This document shows, one piece after another, positions 35,383-47,700 of a DNA stretch of 64,000 nucleotides (position 1 is the stretch's first letter; the number at the start of each line of letters is the position of its first letter). Position numbers and translations under genes: made by a program. Source of the DNA: Sesamum alatum. Taxonomy: Eukaryota; Streptophyta; Magnoliopsida; Lamiales; Pedaliaceae. Below the pieces are notes generated by a model, which saw nothing but the letters and a program-made list of their open reading frames with translations, was not told the origin of the DNA and did not search any database. The stretch spans positions 37,928,873 to 37,992,872 of the forward strand of contig JACGWO010000003.1 of NCBI GenBank assembly GCA_034509735.1. The letters are read 5' to 3'.

Positions 35383-36662
35383 ATGGAGGTTTTCTATGCT
35401 ACTCTCCTTTGCCTCTTTGTTTCCTTCGTTTTCTTTTTCCTCCACCTCATCTTCTACAAGACGAAGCCCGCCTCCGGTGCCCTACCCCCTGGCAAAACCG
35501 GGTGGCCCGTCATCGGTGAGAGCCTTGAGTTCCTCTCCACCGGGTGGAAAGGCCACCCGGAGAAGTTCATCTTCGACCGGATGGCCAGGTACTCGTCCCA
35601 TGTATTTAAGACCCATCTTTTAGGCGAGCGGGCGGCAGTCTTCTGCGGTGCTGGTGGCAACAAGTTCTTGTTTTCCAACGAGAACAAGCTCGTCCAGGCG
35701 TGGTGGCCTAGCTCCGTCGACAAGATCTTCCCTTCCTCCACCCAAACTTCTTCCAAGGAAGAAGCCATCAAAATGAGGAAAATGCTTCCCAACTTCCTCA
35801 AACCGGAAGCCCTCCACCGGTACGTCGGGATCATGGACCATATAGCCCGCCGGCACTTTGCCGACGGGTGGGAGAACAAGGAGGAAGTGGTGGTGTTCCC
35901 TCTGGCCAAGAACTACACGTTCTGGTTAGCTTGCCGGCTCTTTGTCAGCATCGAGGACCCCCAACAGGTCGAGAAGTTCGCCGAGCCTTTCAACCTTTTG
36001 GCCTCCGGCCTGATTTCCATACCCATAGACTTGCCCGGAACGCCTTTCAACAAGGGCATCAAGGCCTCCAACTACGTCAGAAAAGAGCTCGTTTCGATCA
36101 TCAAACAACGCAAAGTCGACCTGGCTGAGGGGAAAGCATCGCCAACTCAAGATATATTGTCACACATGCTTCTAACAAGCGACGAAAACGGGAAATTCAT
36201 GCAAGAATTGGACATTGCTGATAAGATCTTGGGCTTGCTCATTGGTGGCCATGACACTGCTAGCTCTGCTTGCACTTTCATCGTCAAGTACTTGGCTGAA
36301 CTGCCTGAAATCTACGACGGAGTTTACAAAGGTAAACCTAGAGAAACTATCATCATTTGATCGGATTCAGTCAATCACATTATAATAGAACGATAAACAT
36401 AACAATTCTCGTTTTTTTTTTTTTCTAATGTTCTTGATCACATGGTACAGAACAAATGGAGATTGCGAATTCAAAAGGTCCAGGAGAGTTGCTGAACTGG
36501 GAAGACCTGCAAAAGATGAAATATTCATGGAACGTTGCCTGTGAAGTACTGAGACTTGCTCCGCCACTTCAGGGAGCTTTCAGAGAAGCCATTGCTGATT
36601 TTTCTTACAACGGTTTCTCCATTCCAAAAGGCTGGAAGGTAAGATTATTACATTCAGTCATT

Positions 36663-36697
<35 letters not shown>

Positions 36698-37034
36698 CTG
36701 TGAATTTCAACAAAAAATATATATATTAATGCAGCTATACTGGAGTGCGAACTCGACACACAAGAACCCGGAATGTTTTCCGGAGCCCCAGAAGTTCGAC
36801 CCGTCGAGGTTTGAAGGGTCCGGGCCGGCTCCATACACATTCGTGCCGTTCGGAGGCGGGCCGAGGATGTGCCCCGGAAAGGAGTACGCGCGGCTGGAAA
36901 TACTGGTGTTCATGCACCACCTGGTGAAGAGGTTCAGGTGGGAGAAGACGATGCCTGATGAGAAGATAGTTGTTGATCCAATGCCTATTCCTGCTAAGGG
37001 TCTCCCACTTCGTCTCTTCCCTCACAACCATTAA
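35383..37034 (+). CDS. Cytochrome P450, CYP716A subfamily (triterpene oxidase)
   Basis: An ER-bound monooxygenase. CYP716A members commonly oxidise beta-amyrin, alpha-amyrin or lupeol at C-28 to the carboxylic acid. Exons 35383-36331, 36451-36638, 36735-37034; sum 1437 nt, 478 aa, usual length. Seen in order: a membrane anchor (residues about 4-24), a proline hinge [18 protein letters not shown], the [14 protein letters not shown] block, I-helix GGHDTAS (288-294), ExxR EVLR (348-351), FDPSRFEG (400-407), and heme loop [11 protein letters not shown] with Cys425. [20 protein letters not shown] and [19 protein letters not shown] match CYP716A12-like enzymes almost word for word. The start has a good context and a TATA box 75 bp upstream. 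Intron 2 begins with a (CA)n(TA)n microsatellite. The first two thirds of exon 1 and all of exon 3 are rich in G/C at third positions, whereas the end of exon 1 and exon 2 are not. Subfamily call is firm; substrate is unknown. Confidence 0.94.
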
Positions 37035-37527
37035 ATTAAATTAAACTAAACCAAGCTGCTTAATAATCAAGATTCCACCCTTTAAATTTCTCTCTCTCGC
37101 CTCTCTCTCTCTCTACATCTACAAATATATATTTATATATATATATATACTTGTATATATATTATTAATAGCCATGTTTTGAGTTCTGAATCTATATTTA
37201 TATATGCCACAATAAGGCTGCTGTAATCTCTCTCTGTCTTGATTTTTTTCTCTTTTTTGTTTTTGTTGGTTGTTATGTTGAGAGATGATGTTTGTATTTT
37301 GACAATGGTTTTATCTGAATGAAGGGAAAATAATTGTAGCTGTATACTCATCAGTTGTGTTTTTCTGATGACTAATTAATTATCTGTGCATGAATGATTT
37401 TCTTTCATATTCAAAGTCCTAAAACAAGATACGAAACCACAAGAAATACACACGTGTACTCCAACTGTTCTCAAATATTAATTGTTTTGTCGGAGCGTGA
37501 AAATATTAAAAGATTATAATCATGAAA

Positions 37528-37638
37528 CACTACATAAAAAATGCTTAATAGCAACGAGAATTTTACTTACTAATTAGCTCAACGCTGATTTCAACAACAA
37601 ATTTTTTTTCGTTGCTATTAAGCTATTTTCTTGTAGTA
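37528..37638. mobile_element. CACTA-type MITE
   Basis: Left end CACTACATAAAAAATGCTTA, right end complement TACTACAAGAAAATAGCTTA, with both arms continuing into ATAGCAACGA. The CACTA(CAAGAAAA) start is the mark of En/Spm elements. Flanks give a 3 bp aaa duplication, the size expected for this superfamily. 111 bp, non-coding. Confidence 0.75.
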
Positions 37639-38214
37639 AAAATTTAGGTACTTTGATATTTTTTGTGTTGCTCAAGATCGATGTTTTACTAGGATAATTT
37701 TGTTTTACTAGGGCGTTTGTGAAGCATTATAGAATTATAATTTTAACTCGACAAAAAATTACACTAATTGAATATACGGTGATTGGCCCTGAATGTAATG
37801 TTGGGGCGACCTCGTCACATTTGCTTTAGGATGAACTAAAATTAAGGCAAAGAGTTGGGGAAATTCATTTTCTCTACAATAAAACACTAAAAATAACATA
37901 CGTTAAATGTCGAATTTATGACAAAAAATTCAACATGTGGGTACAAAAGTGTGTGTGAACAACTAATGATCCATCTATAAAAAAATGATTATTAGTTGGG
38001 AAGACAATCATAATATATATAATTAGGAGGTTTATACATATAAGAATTTTAAATTCTTTCTACCTAATCCACATATTCCCCATGCAATGTGCGTAATGTT
38101 CTTGTGTTAGAGGTATCTGACTAATTATTCCACTTATACTGTATGCTTTGTGAGTCAAAATTACAAACTTAATCCTACAGAATAGGCCAATTTCATATTT
38201 GATCCCTTATTTTA

Positions 38215-38505
38215 TGAGATTTGAAGGAAAATTTGCAATTTTCGTCATGTAACTTAGGGGATGTGGTAATTTTGGTCCTGCATGAATTGATTTTCGCAAT
38301 TTGGTCTTGTAACTTTGAAAATTTAGCAATTTTGGACTCATTTGATCGGAAAGCTCCAATTCTTAAGGTCATGTACCCGGTACATGCGTTTTAAAGGATA
38401 AGAATTGCCAATTTTTCAAAGTTACAAGATTAAATTGCGAAAATCAATTCGTGCATGGCCAAAATTGCCAACCCTATATTACAGGATGAAAATTGCAATT
38501 TTTTC
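38215..38505. repeat. Palindromic dispersed repeat, left copy
   Basis: Contains GCAATTTGGTCTTGTAACTT in the first half and a complementary AAGTTACAAGATTAAATTGC in the second half, around a central palindrome GTACCCGGTAC. A second copy in the same orientation is at 39195-39455. Likely a MITE; ends and target duplication are not clear. Confidence 0.6.
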
Positions 38506-38512
38506 ATTTTTT

Positions 38513-39190
38513 TAATCCATTCGTTCAGTACTGCCCTCGACACAACCTATGCTAGGGGCACGTTGATCTGGGGGGTTTGAAAATTATATTTTTGTGGCTC
38601 TAATTTTTGAGTTACGGACTTTATTAATTTATTTTCTCTAAGGGGTAAAATAGTTGAATTTTTAGTAAAAAGTAATATTCTTATAGTCTATTGTTCAGGG
38701 CTACTATCGCCAAACCCCTAGCTGGGGGCATGTTAATTTATGAACCTTGAAAATATATTTTTAAGGCTCTAATTTTTCAATTAATATGCATTATTAATTT
38801 ATATTCTTTATGAGTAAAAAATAGTTGAATTTTCAGCAAAAAATATGAGCTTTTGTAGTCTATTTGTTCAACACTTCATTGAACACAACCCATGTTGATC
38901 TGCAACGCTCGAAAATTTTAATTTTTATGGATCTAATTTTTTGAAATATGGAATTTATTCATTTATTTGCTCTAAAAGAGTAAAAATATAGGTGATTTTT
39001 AGTAAAATTAGTACTTTTATAATCTATTTATTCTACATAACCTTCACCAAACTAGGGGCATGTTGATTTATAGAGAGCTTGAAAAAATATATTTTTAACA
39101 CTCTAATTTTTCAGTTGTAGACGTTATTATTAATTTATTTCTTTCTTAGGAGTAAAAGATGTGGAATTTTCAACAAAAAAAAATATGAGT
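38513..39190. repeat. Degenerate tandem array, four units of about 170 bp
   Basis: The landmark CTAGGGGCAYGTTGAT recurs at about 38552, 38722 (CTGGGGGCATGTTAAT), 38889 (CCCATGTTGAT) and 39052. Each is followed by a GGCTCTAATTTTT-like word and an AAAATAGTTGAATTTTYAG-like word. Unit lengths are about 170, 167 and 163 bp. Non-coding, satellite-like in period, flanked on both sides by copies of one palindromic repeat. Confidence 0.7.
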
Positions 39191-39194
39191 TTTT

Positions 39195-39455
39195 AGGGGG
39201 AAATTTACAATTTTCATCCTGTACCTTAGGGGTTAGCAATTTTGGTCATGTACGAATTAATTTTCACAATTTAGTCCTGTAACTTTGAAAATTTGACAAT
39301 TTTGATCCCATCTCGCTGGAAAGCCCCAATTGTCAAGGTCATGTGCTGTCACATGCGTTTTTCGGGCCAAAAAGGACCAAAATTGCCAATTTTTTGTAAG
39401 TTATATGACTAAATTGTGAAAATCAATTCGTACAGGATCAAAATTTTTCCAAATT
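39195..39455. repeat. Palindromic dispersed repeat, right copy
   Basis: Same layout as 38215-38505 in the same orientation, with shared words GTAACTTTGAAAATTT, GGAAAGCYCCAATT and AAGGTCATGT. The two copies bracket the tandem array. Confidence 0.6.
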
Positions 39456-40558
39456 TGAAAAATAATCCCATATTCTATTAAAAATGGCAAGTGAAGGCCA
39501 AATTTCAACTGGTGAGGGGATGTGATAAAACTCACAATTTCATGTTTATATTTAGTATTTTCATCGTATTTTGTTTATTTATTTTGCAATCAGCTAGTTA
39601 ATTGGATTGACTTAAAATACTGTTCGTTTTTTGCAAAATTATAAGTACACTCCCTGATATTGATATAATTTATATCAGTGATTACAATTTTTTGTTCCTG
39701 TCGGTGGAAATTATAATTACAACACGGGGGAAAACGTACTTGTAATTTTACAAAAGGAAATGGATTTTGCGAAATAATCATTTGTTTTTTTCTTTCAAAG
39801 TATAAAAAATTACAAACATCAAACCTTCATCAGCGAAGACTTTTGCAGAAATTTTGTCAATATAATTAATGTGTAACCTCTCTAATTTGATGGCTTTGAG
39901 GACAAGAAAAAGTGTCCATCATGGGAATTAAGCAACCTATCACTTCAAATAGCAATTAGATGTCAACTTAAGCATACTTATGAACATTTTTTTCATTTAC
40001 TTTTAGGTTGAGACAAAAGCGAGAAAACTTGGGTCATATTTTTTAAAGTATCGATTGTCAAGAATTGACTCTCTCAATGTATTGGTCGAAAGGTTTTACG
40101 CGTAGAATACTTACTTTTCAAATAAATCCAAAAGATCTTTACATTAATTTTTACTTTAAATTCATCAATTTAAACATAATGTAAGAGAACTCTTGTTAGT
40201 TGTCGTACTACATGAATATAAGTTCATTGAGACTAGAAAAACTATATTTAGACAAGCAAACTTCATCAATTGATTGACGATAAAAAATAAAAAATAAAAA
40301 AAATTCTGAATATTGTGTCTTAAATACACAAATTTGAATCTGAATATGGGATATTGGATTAATGTCGGAGTTCTGCGAGCAATGATTTACTACTTCTACA
40401 TAAAGTGTGATCCGAAAGTGTTTGGGTGATTATATATATGTAGACCATCAATTAGATGTCATTTTGATATATTTGAAATAGCTTCCCACCCAAACTTGTG
40501 GATTATTGAAAATATGACTTGATAATAATTGATATATTCTCACAAAACATATGTCAAA

Positions 40559-40658
40559 TCTCAGGGAAGTTCGTTTTAATTCACCAAGCAAGATTACAAA
40601 ATTACATATCTCAGGGAAGTTCGTTTTAATTCACCAAGCAAGATTACAAAATTTCATC
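40559..40658. repeat. Near-perfect 50 bp tandem duplication
   Basis: The unit starting TCTCAGGGAAGTTCG occurs at 40559 and 40609 with only one or two changes at the junction. Non-coding surroundings. Confidence 0.8.
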
Positions 40659-41717
40659 AATCATCAGAAAGACAATTGTAATTTTCCAAACGACTACAAG
40701 TTATTCGGATTTACGTCAAACTTTAAAATAACTCATTGTAATTCACCCTTTGTCATATTTCCCTTCTTTGATGTGACTAAGCAAGCTTTGCTCCTGGAAA
40801 ACTGTAATATGTCTAAACAATATTGAACTTAGTCCATATCATTATTACTTTAAAGGGAGAAGGCAGGAAACAGGTTGGTTGATGTCTTTAATCAACTTTG
40901 ATTCCTCAATCCACATCCAGATTAGTAGATTGTTTCTATTAAACGACGACGATTCAAATAGAAAAAAACTAGCCCGGACCTAGTTTGGTCAAACTCACAC
41001 CAAAACGTGATAACTAAATTTACACTTACCATAAGAACGGGCAATCACAAGCCATGAGCATCCTCCCAATGCCAAACTAGACTCGTATAACAATTTTCTT
41101 AAACATCGTTAGTACAACTCCAGTTCCAAAAGAGACAACATTCCATTGACAAATTCAAAATCATACCATGTAATAGTGTATGACTAGTACATTTTGTAAC
41201 TCACTCAATTGATAAAATATCGATACAAACAAAATCCAACCTGACGTGTGAGGCTCCTGTAACAATGAACTACTCATGTGCAGATGATATGGGAACAAAA
41301 TTAACAACACTACTCATACTGTAGACGCTTACATAAACAAGCTGACAAGCCTTGGTCAATAAACGTAGAGGAGAACAAAATAATGAGTGAGTCAAGACTG
41401 TTAGTATGAAAAACCTGGCACTTCAAAAGTAACTAGACGAAACCAGCAGAGTTAGAAGGCAACCAACTTGATGTGAGAATGGTATAACAACAAATGGGCG
41501 ATACGAATTAGACATGCTTCGGCTGTACTCAATATGGATGGTAAAGTGATCTAAGCTGACGATACACATACTGTAAAGCAAGGATCTGGTAATTACGGGT
41601 GGTTTCTCCACTAAACAGGCTTTGCTCCATGTATTTCCAACATTTATAACAGCAGAGTGATCTTTGTGTAGTTTAAGAATGCCTTCAACTTGGGCAAGAC
41701 CAAGTGCAGACTCAGCA

Positions 41718-44700
41718 TCAAGATGGACTGACATAGAGCACAGGGACCAACCCAGCCATTTTCCCATCCCGGCCAGGACGTTTCTTCTTGACCTGCAGCA
41801 GCTAAAATATCAGGAAACCACACAGAGGAACCGCAAGTGTTGTAACACATGAATAAGGCTAGAATGAGAAGCCAGCAGAAACTTGGACTAAGTAAGAAAC
41901 TTTTCTCAGTTTAATGGTAAAAGCGATCCACATTGAGCAATTGAATAAAGAGTATGCATTTTAATGAATAGAACTAGTATTGCTCCCTAGAAGCAGTAAT
42001 ACATGACTGATTATTGTTGAGAAAGTCAAACATGTGTACTGGATTAAATTGGAAAAAATTGAATAGATAGGGTTCCAACAGGGTTTAAATCAGTCATGCA
42101 AACTGAGCCACAAAAGAGCAGGCCTAACGCACCTCAGAACTAGATTGGGTACATCAATGAGCAACAAAAGTTCAAGTTTTACGCAGACCCTCGAGCCAAA
42201 TACAACGAGATTCAGTGAAGCTCGAGTTTTTTATACCACTAAAAATTGTTAAACTGAAAAGTTTACGCTTATGTCTCAGGCGCTCCAATGAACTCGAAAT
42301 ATCAAACCACAACCCTGACAATTCTAACAAGTCTTCACGGAAAAAAATGTGTTTTTTTATAAGGAAATAACTCAAAAAGGAAACATGCAATCTGTATTGG
42401 GAATGTATCAACTTGCATCATATACTCACATAGTACCAGCCATCTACTTCATACTCAATCTCAAGTTCTTCTCCAGCAGTAAGATTAAGCTGCAAACAAC
42501 ACAAAGCTTAATATTATCGTCCTGCTAAAACTAAAACAAACACCTCGAAGAAGGTGTAATGTAGAAAAGACAAAACACTATCCCAACACTGTTAGTTTTC
42601 CGATCTTGAGCAACTGACATTCAGATTCAGCATAAGGTGACACTGGATGGTGCTATGTTAAACTCACCTCATCATCGCCACCAGCACTGAAGTCATAAAG
42701 AGCTGATCCAGCCTGTGGATTGCCTGAAGAAGGCCGACCTTCATCGAAACTATGGGAACTAGTGCCAGCTAAGGGATTCTCAAATGACTCGTGTCTTTGA
42801 TGATCAGGTGACGAATATGGAGGAGGTTCTTCTCTTATCTGCAAGAATTCATATGTTAAACTTGCTTTCATTTTACAATTAAACCGTCAATGAAAGAGGT
42901 CCAGAATATCAACCGGTGAGCCAGGAGCCTCATAGGCACTGTATCTACTTCCGCTAGACCTTTCCGGCATCTGCATGAGCAACTCAAAAGTATCATATCT
43001 TGTGAAATCACATTTATCTAATCTTTTGCACAGGTAGAGATGACCCAATTCCAGAGTGGCACTTTTTGATGTTGACATCATTTGAAAATATATGTAATTC
43101 ATTTCCCGACAGGAACAAACATAAGATCTACAGAAAATAGATGTCCAGGGACCAGATAAAAAGCTCAGACAGGGTAACTGCATCCAGGGTGATTGATATC
43201 TTTAGTACATGCACGTTTTCAGTTGTATAAAAGTGAAAACAGGATAGAAGCAGAACTACATAGGCTTTCTGAAAGATATCAGAGCTTAACATTTCGAAAG
43301 CCCCCTGAAATTTGGCTATGTGATCTTGGACGAAAGGTTTGATCCAACTTAACTGCTAATGTTGATAATTCATCCGGTTGGGAGTTTATAGATCTGTTTG
43401 GACTTAATTTCCTGGGGTGAGGGGTTGGGGCCTTAAAGGAGCCAGTAGTTGGTGTCATTATCGGCAACTAAATTGTCAGATAATTGCTTGCTGAAAACTT
43501 GTTTCAGATGAGAGAAAATGCATCTATAAGAAAGGCAGGAGGGGAAGGTAACTTAAGGTGGGTTATATTCACAAGAGCCAAGGAGAAGTAGAAAGAGTTG
43601 CCGCCTGGGGACCTTAAGATGTATAACAACTTTTCTTGTACGGGTAGGTGGGGGCTAGACCAGCACATTGTTCCATGAGAACCACCAATTCTGAGCTTAA
43701 GAGACTAACATATGCTTCGATCTCCAAGGAAAAAAACATGTACAACTTTATGATCCTAAGAAATGAAACCTTTTCCAGGATCAAATGTAAAATTCAATCA
43801 CTTTGCATCTGAGAAGAGTCATTTGACAATTGTATTGGCCTAAGTGAAACCATCCCACATTTCTATGAATTCAGTTTTTCTTTTTTTCCTGAATTATTAT
43901 CTTTTGGTGTGTCAGTCAGTTGGAGTGTGTTTCTTTTTCTTCGGGTGCAAGGTGGTGGTGGTGGGAAGAGTGGGGGGTAGAGAGTCCGGTGAACCATAAC
44001 TCACACTAGAAATGTAACCTGCATGCTCGTACCAATCTGAACAATCATCAACTTTTTCAAACTAATTGTGAAAAGCCAATTAACCATTATCAGATAGAAG
44101 CAAAAAGGGTTTGATGGTATTTCCCACACCTTGGACTTTGAAGATCCATGAGTAGATGGTTTTGAACTGAACAATGATGGATAGTTCATTCCCCCAAAAT
44201 GGGAGGATATGGATGTCTCAACGGACCCTGTTGAGTCTGGGGATGAAGATCCAGATGATCTTGCATCATATTCCTGCAGAAATAAGACACAGATATAAGC
44301 AAGAAGTTGCTTTCCCAGGACATAATTAAGATACCTAGGCCATGCAACATATAAGGATGCCTGACCTCCCTTTCTGTCGTTTCCAAGAGAGTCTTTGCCC
44401 ACATATCATCATAACTCATAGAAGGTCTGGAAATGATGTTCTCTTCCTCAACATCAGGGGCATCCGTACCAGCACCAGCGAGAAATTCATTTACCTGATG
44501 TGCAGCAAATATAAAAAGAATGTTAAAAGAGTTTTCACAGACAAGGTGGGGGAAGCAGTTAATAGATATATCCCAAATAAAAGAAAATTAAGAAGTTTGT
44601 TTAATTCAATGAGGAGATTAAATTATTTGTTGCAACTCCCCTCAGATAATTTCCTTCAAGACAAAGGAGCTAAACTGCCAGTTCCTTAAAATTGTTATAG

Positions 44701-47700
44701 GCTTATGCACAGAACTTGGGACTTAACCAACTTCAGTAAGAGTAGTTCAAGAAAAAACCAGAATGACAAGTAGGATTAGCTAAAAATAATAGAAGCTACA
44801 AAAGGAAGACAATCTTATTTCTCTCAACCATATTGAAATTCTAAACTGCACCTGATGATACTTTTCTTTAGAAGTCATTCCAAAGGCATTCTACCATTGT
44901 TTCAGTGAATGTAAGTTGTTCAAATTAGAAGTTCAATGTTATCAAAATTAGTGGATAATTGTGAAAGTGCATACGTATAAGATAACAAACGACTTATCCA
45001 AGCCATTCATTTTAAATTTTGACTAGTAAGAGAAAAATAATATTCAAATAAATTGAAACAGGCTTTAATTGCAATGAAATTTCTGAGCAAGAAGATTATT
45101 CAAAAAGACCAACATAACCAAAATAATTGACAAAATACACACGTAAATAAGATGATTGAATCAGTATCTTTCTTTGCATTTGCAAGATGTTGTGCGTGTA
45201 TGTTATGCAAGGGTGCATAACTTCAAGGGCCATTAAAAGCAACAAGCCTGACATAGCTCACCATATTAGCAATAAGATTCAGATTACAATCTCTCAGTGA
45301 GCATTCTATAAGTGCCTTCATGCACTCAAATCAAGGATGACTAACTTCGTTCAACTTCTTTAATATAAATTAAGAAGATGAAAAGAAGGCCAGGAAAAGT
45401 AAAAGAAGTAACTGGGCAAACAATTTCTACTCCAACTGATCATGTAGTTTACAAATGAATCATGAACATCATTACGACAATCATATTTGCGAAAGTTATA
45501 GAAAAGGTGACTGGTCAAATTCACCAACAAATGGCTGCCTTCAGCCGTCAGCAACCAGCTAGGTAATAGAACTAGCCAAAAAGCAGGTAGTGACCCAATG
45601 CTCCGCAAAACGCTAGACATTTTGCCATGATTTGCTGAATTGTTTTGCCCAAATATACTTAAATTCAAGCTACAACAATCAGATTAAACAAATTGATCAG
45701 TTCTTACCCTATTCAAGGCAGGTGCACTATCATCACCAAGATTTGCAGCCCAAAAATTAACAAGGTCGTCATCAAGTGCATCCGGCTCAGCTGGTTTTGT
45801 CTTGGTAGTTTCATAGAGAACATCTTGAAGCCTTGGCTTGGAAGCTTCATAAATAAGGTCAGAAATCCCTGTGGCAACAGCAGGATCATTGAGGCCAGCT
45901 GATGCACTTATATTATGCCGAGTACGATATATGTCAATGAGTTTTGCGCTGTTACAATTATAAGATCAAATAAAACAAGAAATAGTGAGAATGATTTCTC
46001 CTCCAATCTGAACTTTCTGTCAATAACATAAACAAACGGAAAATCACAGACATTAAGCAAAGAAGGAACATTAAAGGAGGACTTAAATGTATTAAAGAAC
46101 ACTGGTCTATGTTTACCAGAATGATTTATAAGAAACAGTACATTTCAAAATAAGAATATATTACGAATTTAATCCAACTATTAATGAGATTGGTGGCCAC
46201 ATGCAACTGATGGCAGAGAAAAGAAAGACTCGTCTATTTGTTTCATATCATTGTCATGAAATTTATATAACGGCTCAATCGGATAACTCCCATTTTGCAT
46301 TTTCTAATGATTCCTAAGTCTGGGATATTTGTATAATGATGAAGGGTAATATTTCCATAACCACTTGTGTGCAAAAGCTACATTTCCTTCTTAAGATTAT
46401 GATATTTCTATCAGTTCTCCTGGAAGTTCATGATATATCCCTCCTTTAAATGCACTTTTCATGTTCTCATATTTAGAAATTGAATTTTCAATATCTAAGA
46501 CTCATCTTTCAAGTGAAAGATTAAAGTTCAAGATTACCAGCTATAAGGTGAAGCAGAAGCGGAGAGTAAATACCTTGTTGGCCCCAATGGAAGATATTTT
46601 GCTCTTGGAACATAACAAAAGAGCGAGACCAGATTTAACAACCTCTCATGAGTTTCATACAGCTTCTTGAGTTCCTCATCTGTCCATTCTTTTTTGGCAT
46701 TGTCATGATTGCGCATCTCCCTGAGCATTCAAGTATACAAGAACTTCTGGAATTAATTTTTATCAATATGGTCACAACTGAAAGAAATACCAAATTCTCA
46801 CTCCTTACTTTATGAGTTCATCTTGTGCACTATACATTTCATCTAGGACTTTCAACATAGGACTTATTAAAGATCCAAGGCCTGTACCACTTGCTCCCTG
46901 ATCTTCACCATTACTAGTATGCATATCTGAAAACTGGGACTGCACACCACCTTGAGCCAAAGTATGCAGAAATTCATAGATCTGCAGTCTATAAGGCTCA
47001 CCAGATCTAATTGCCATAGTTGTAAGAGCTTGTGCGGCAATGATCCGAATCTGGGACAAAAGAATAGCATAACAGAAAATATTTCAAGGGCAGTTCTCTC
47101 TGTTGGAGAATTGACGAATCATGTGCAGCAATTAGTACCTCAATCATTTTCCCAAAACATATTTAATGATGCATCTAGCAACAGAGAAGTCAATAACAAG
47201 TAACCTTGTGAAACTATTGAGTACTCCAATCATTTTTCTGGGACATATTTAATGATGCATCTGGCCACAGAGAAGTCAATAAAAGCAATTCTCTGAAAGC
47301 AGGACTACTTAGTATCCACCTTGCCAGCTGGATCGTCAACAGGTCAAGTCATTTGCGAATCAAACTAGATCATGTCAGCCTGGTTTCATTCTAACATGAG
47401 TTATAACTAAAAGTTGGGATGTCATTAACTCGATCAATCAAATCATAAGCATGTTGAAGGACCTGAAATACCTCGCAAAGGACTCACTATATTCAAGCTC
47501 CTCATAGACCCAGATGACACAACTCACAAGTATTATGTCAGGCGTGTGGTAGGGTCTTCCTTATATCAACATTCCGTAGCTCATAATTTTGACGCGATAA
47601 ACATTAACACCAGAGGTGTCTCAAGTGCATTTTGCTGGAAAACTGGGAAAGACGAATGTATCTTCTTTAAGTTTGTGCCAGCCATTTATTCCCAATTTAA

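Larger units (their letters stand above)
37035..41717. other. Convergent intergenic region CYP716A / TASH3
   Basis: 4.7 kb between two stop codons. It contains the CYP716A 3' flank (CT and TA simple repeats near 37090-37160), a CACTA-type MITE (37528-37638), the composite array 38215-39455, a perfect 50 bp duplication (40559-40658) and, nearest TASH3, probable 3' untranslated sequence. No further gene is supported. Confidence 0.6.

Noticed and set aside
35454..35909. 151-codon open frame on the minus strand of the P450
   Set aside because: Antisense shadow of the GC-rich CYP716A exon 1; the plus frame has all P450 motifs.
38215..39455. LTR retrotransposon, with the two flanking repeats as LTRs
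   Set aside because: The flanking copies are themselves palindromic, lack TG...CA ends and a primer binding site, and the 0.7 kb interior is a tandem array without coding.
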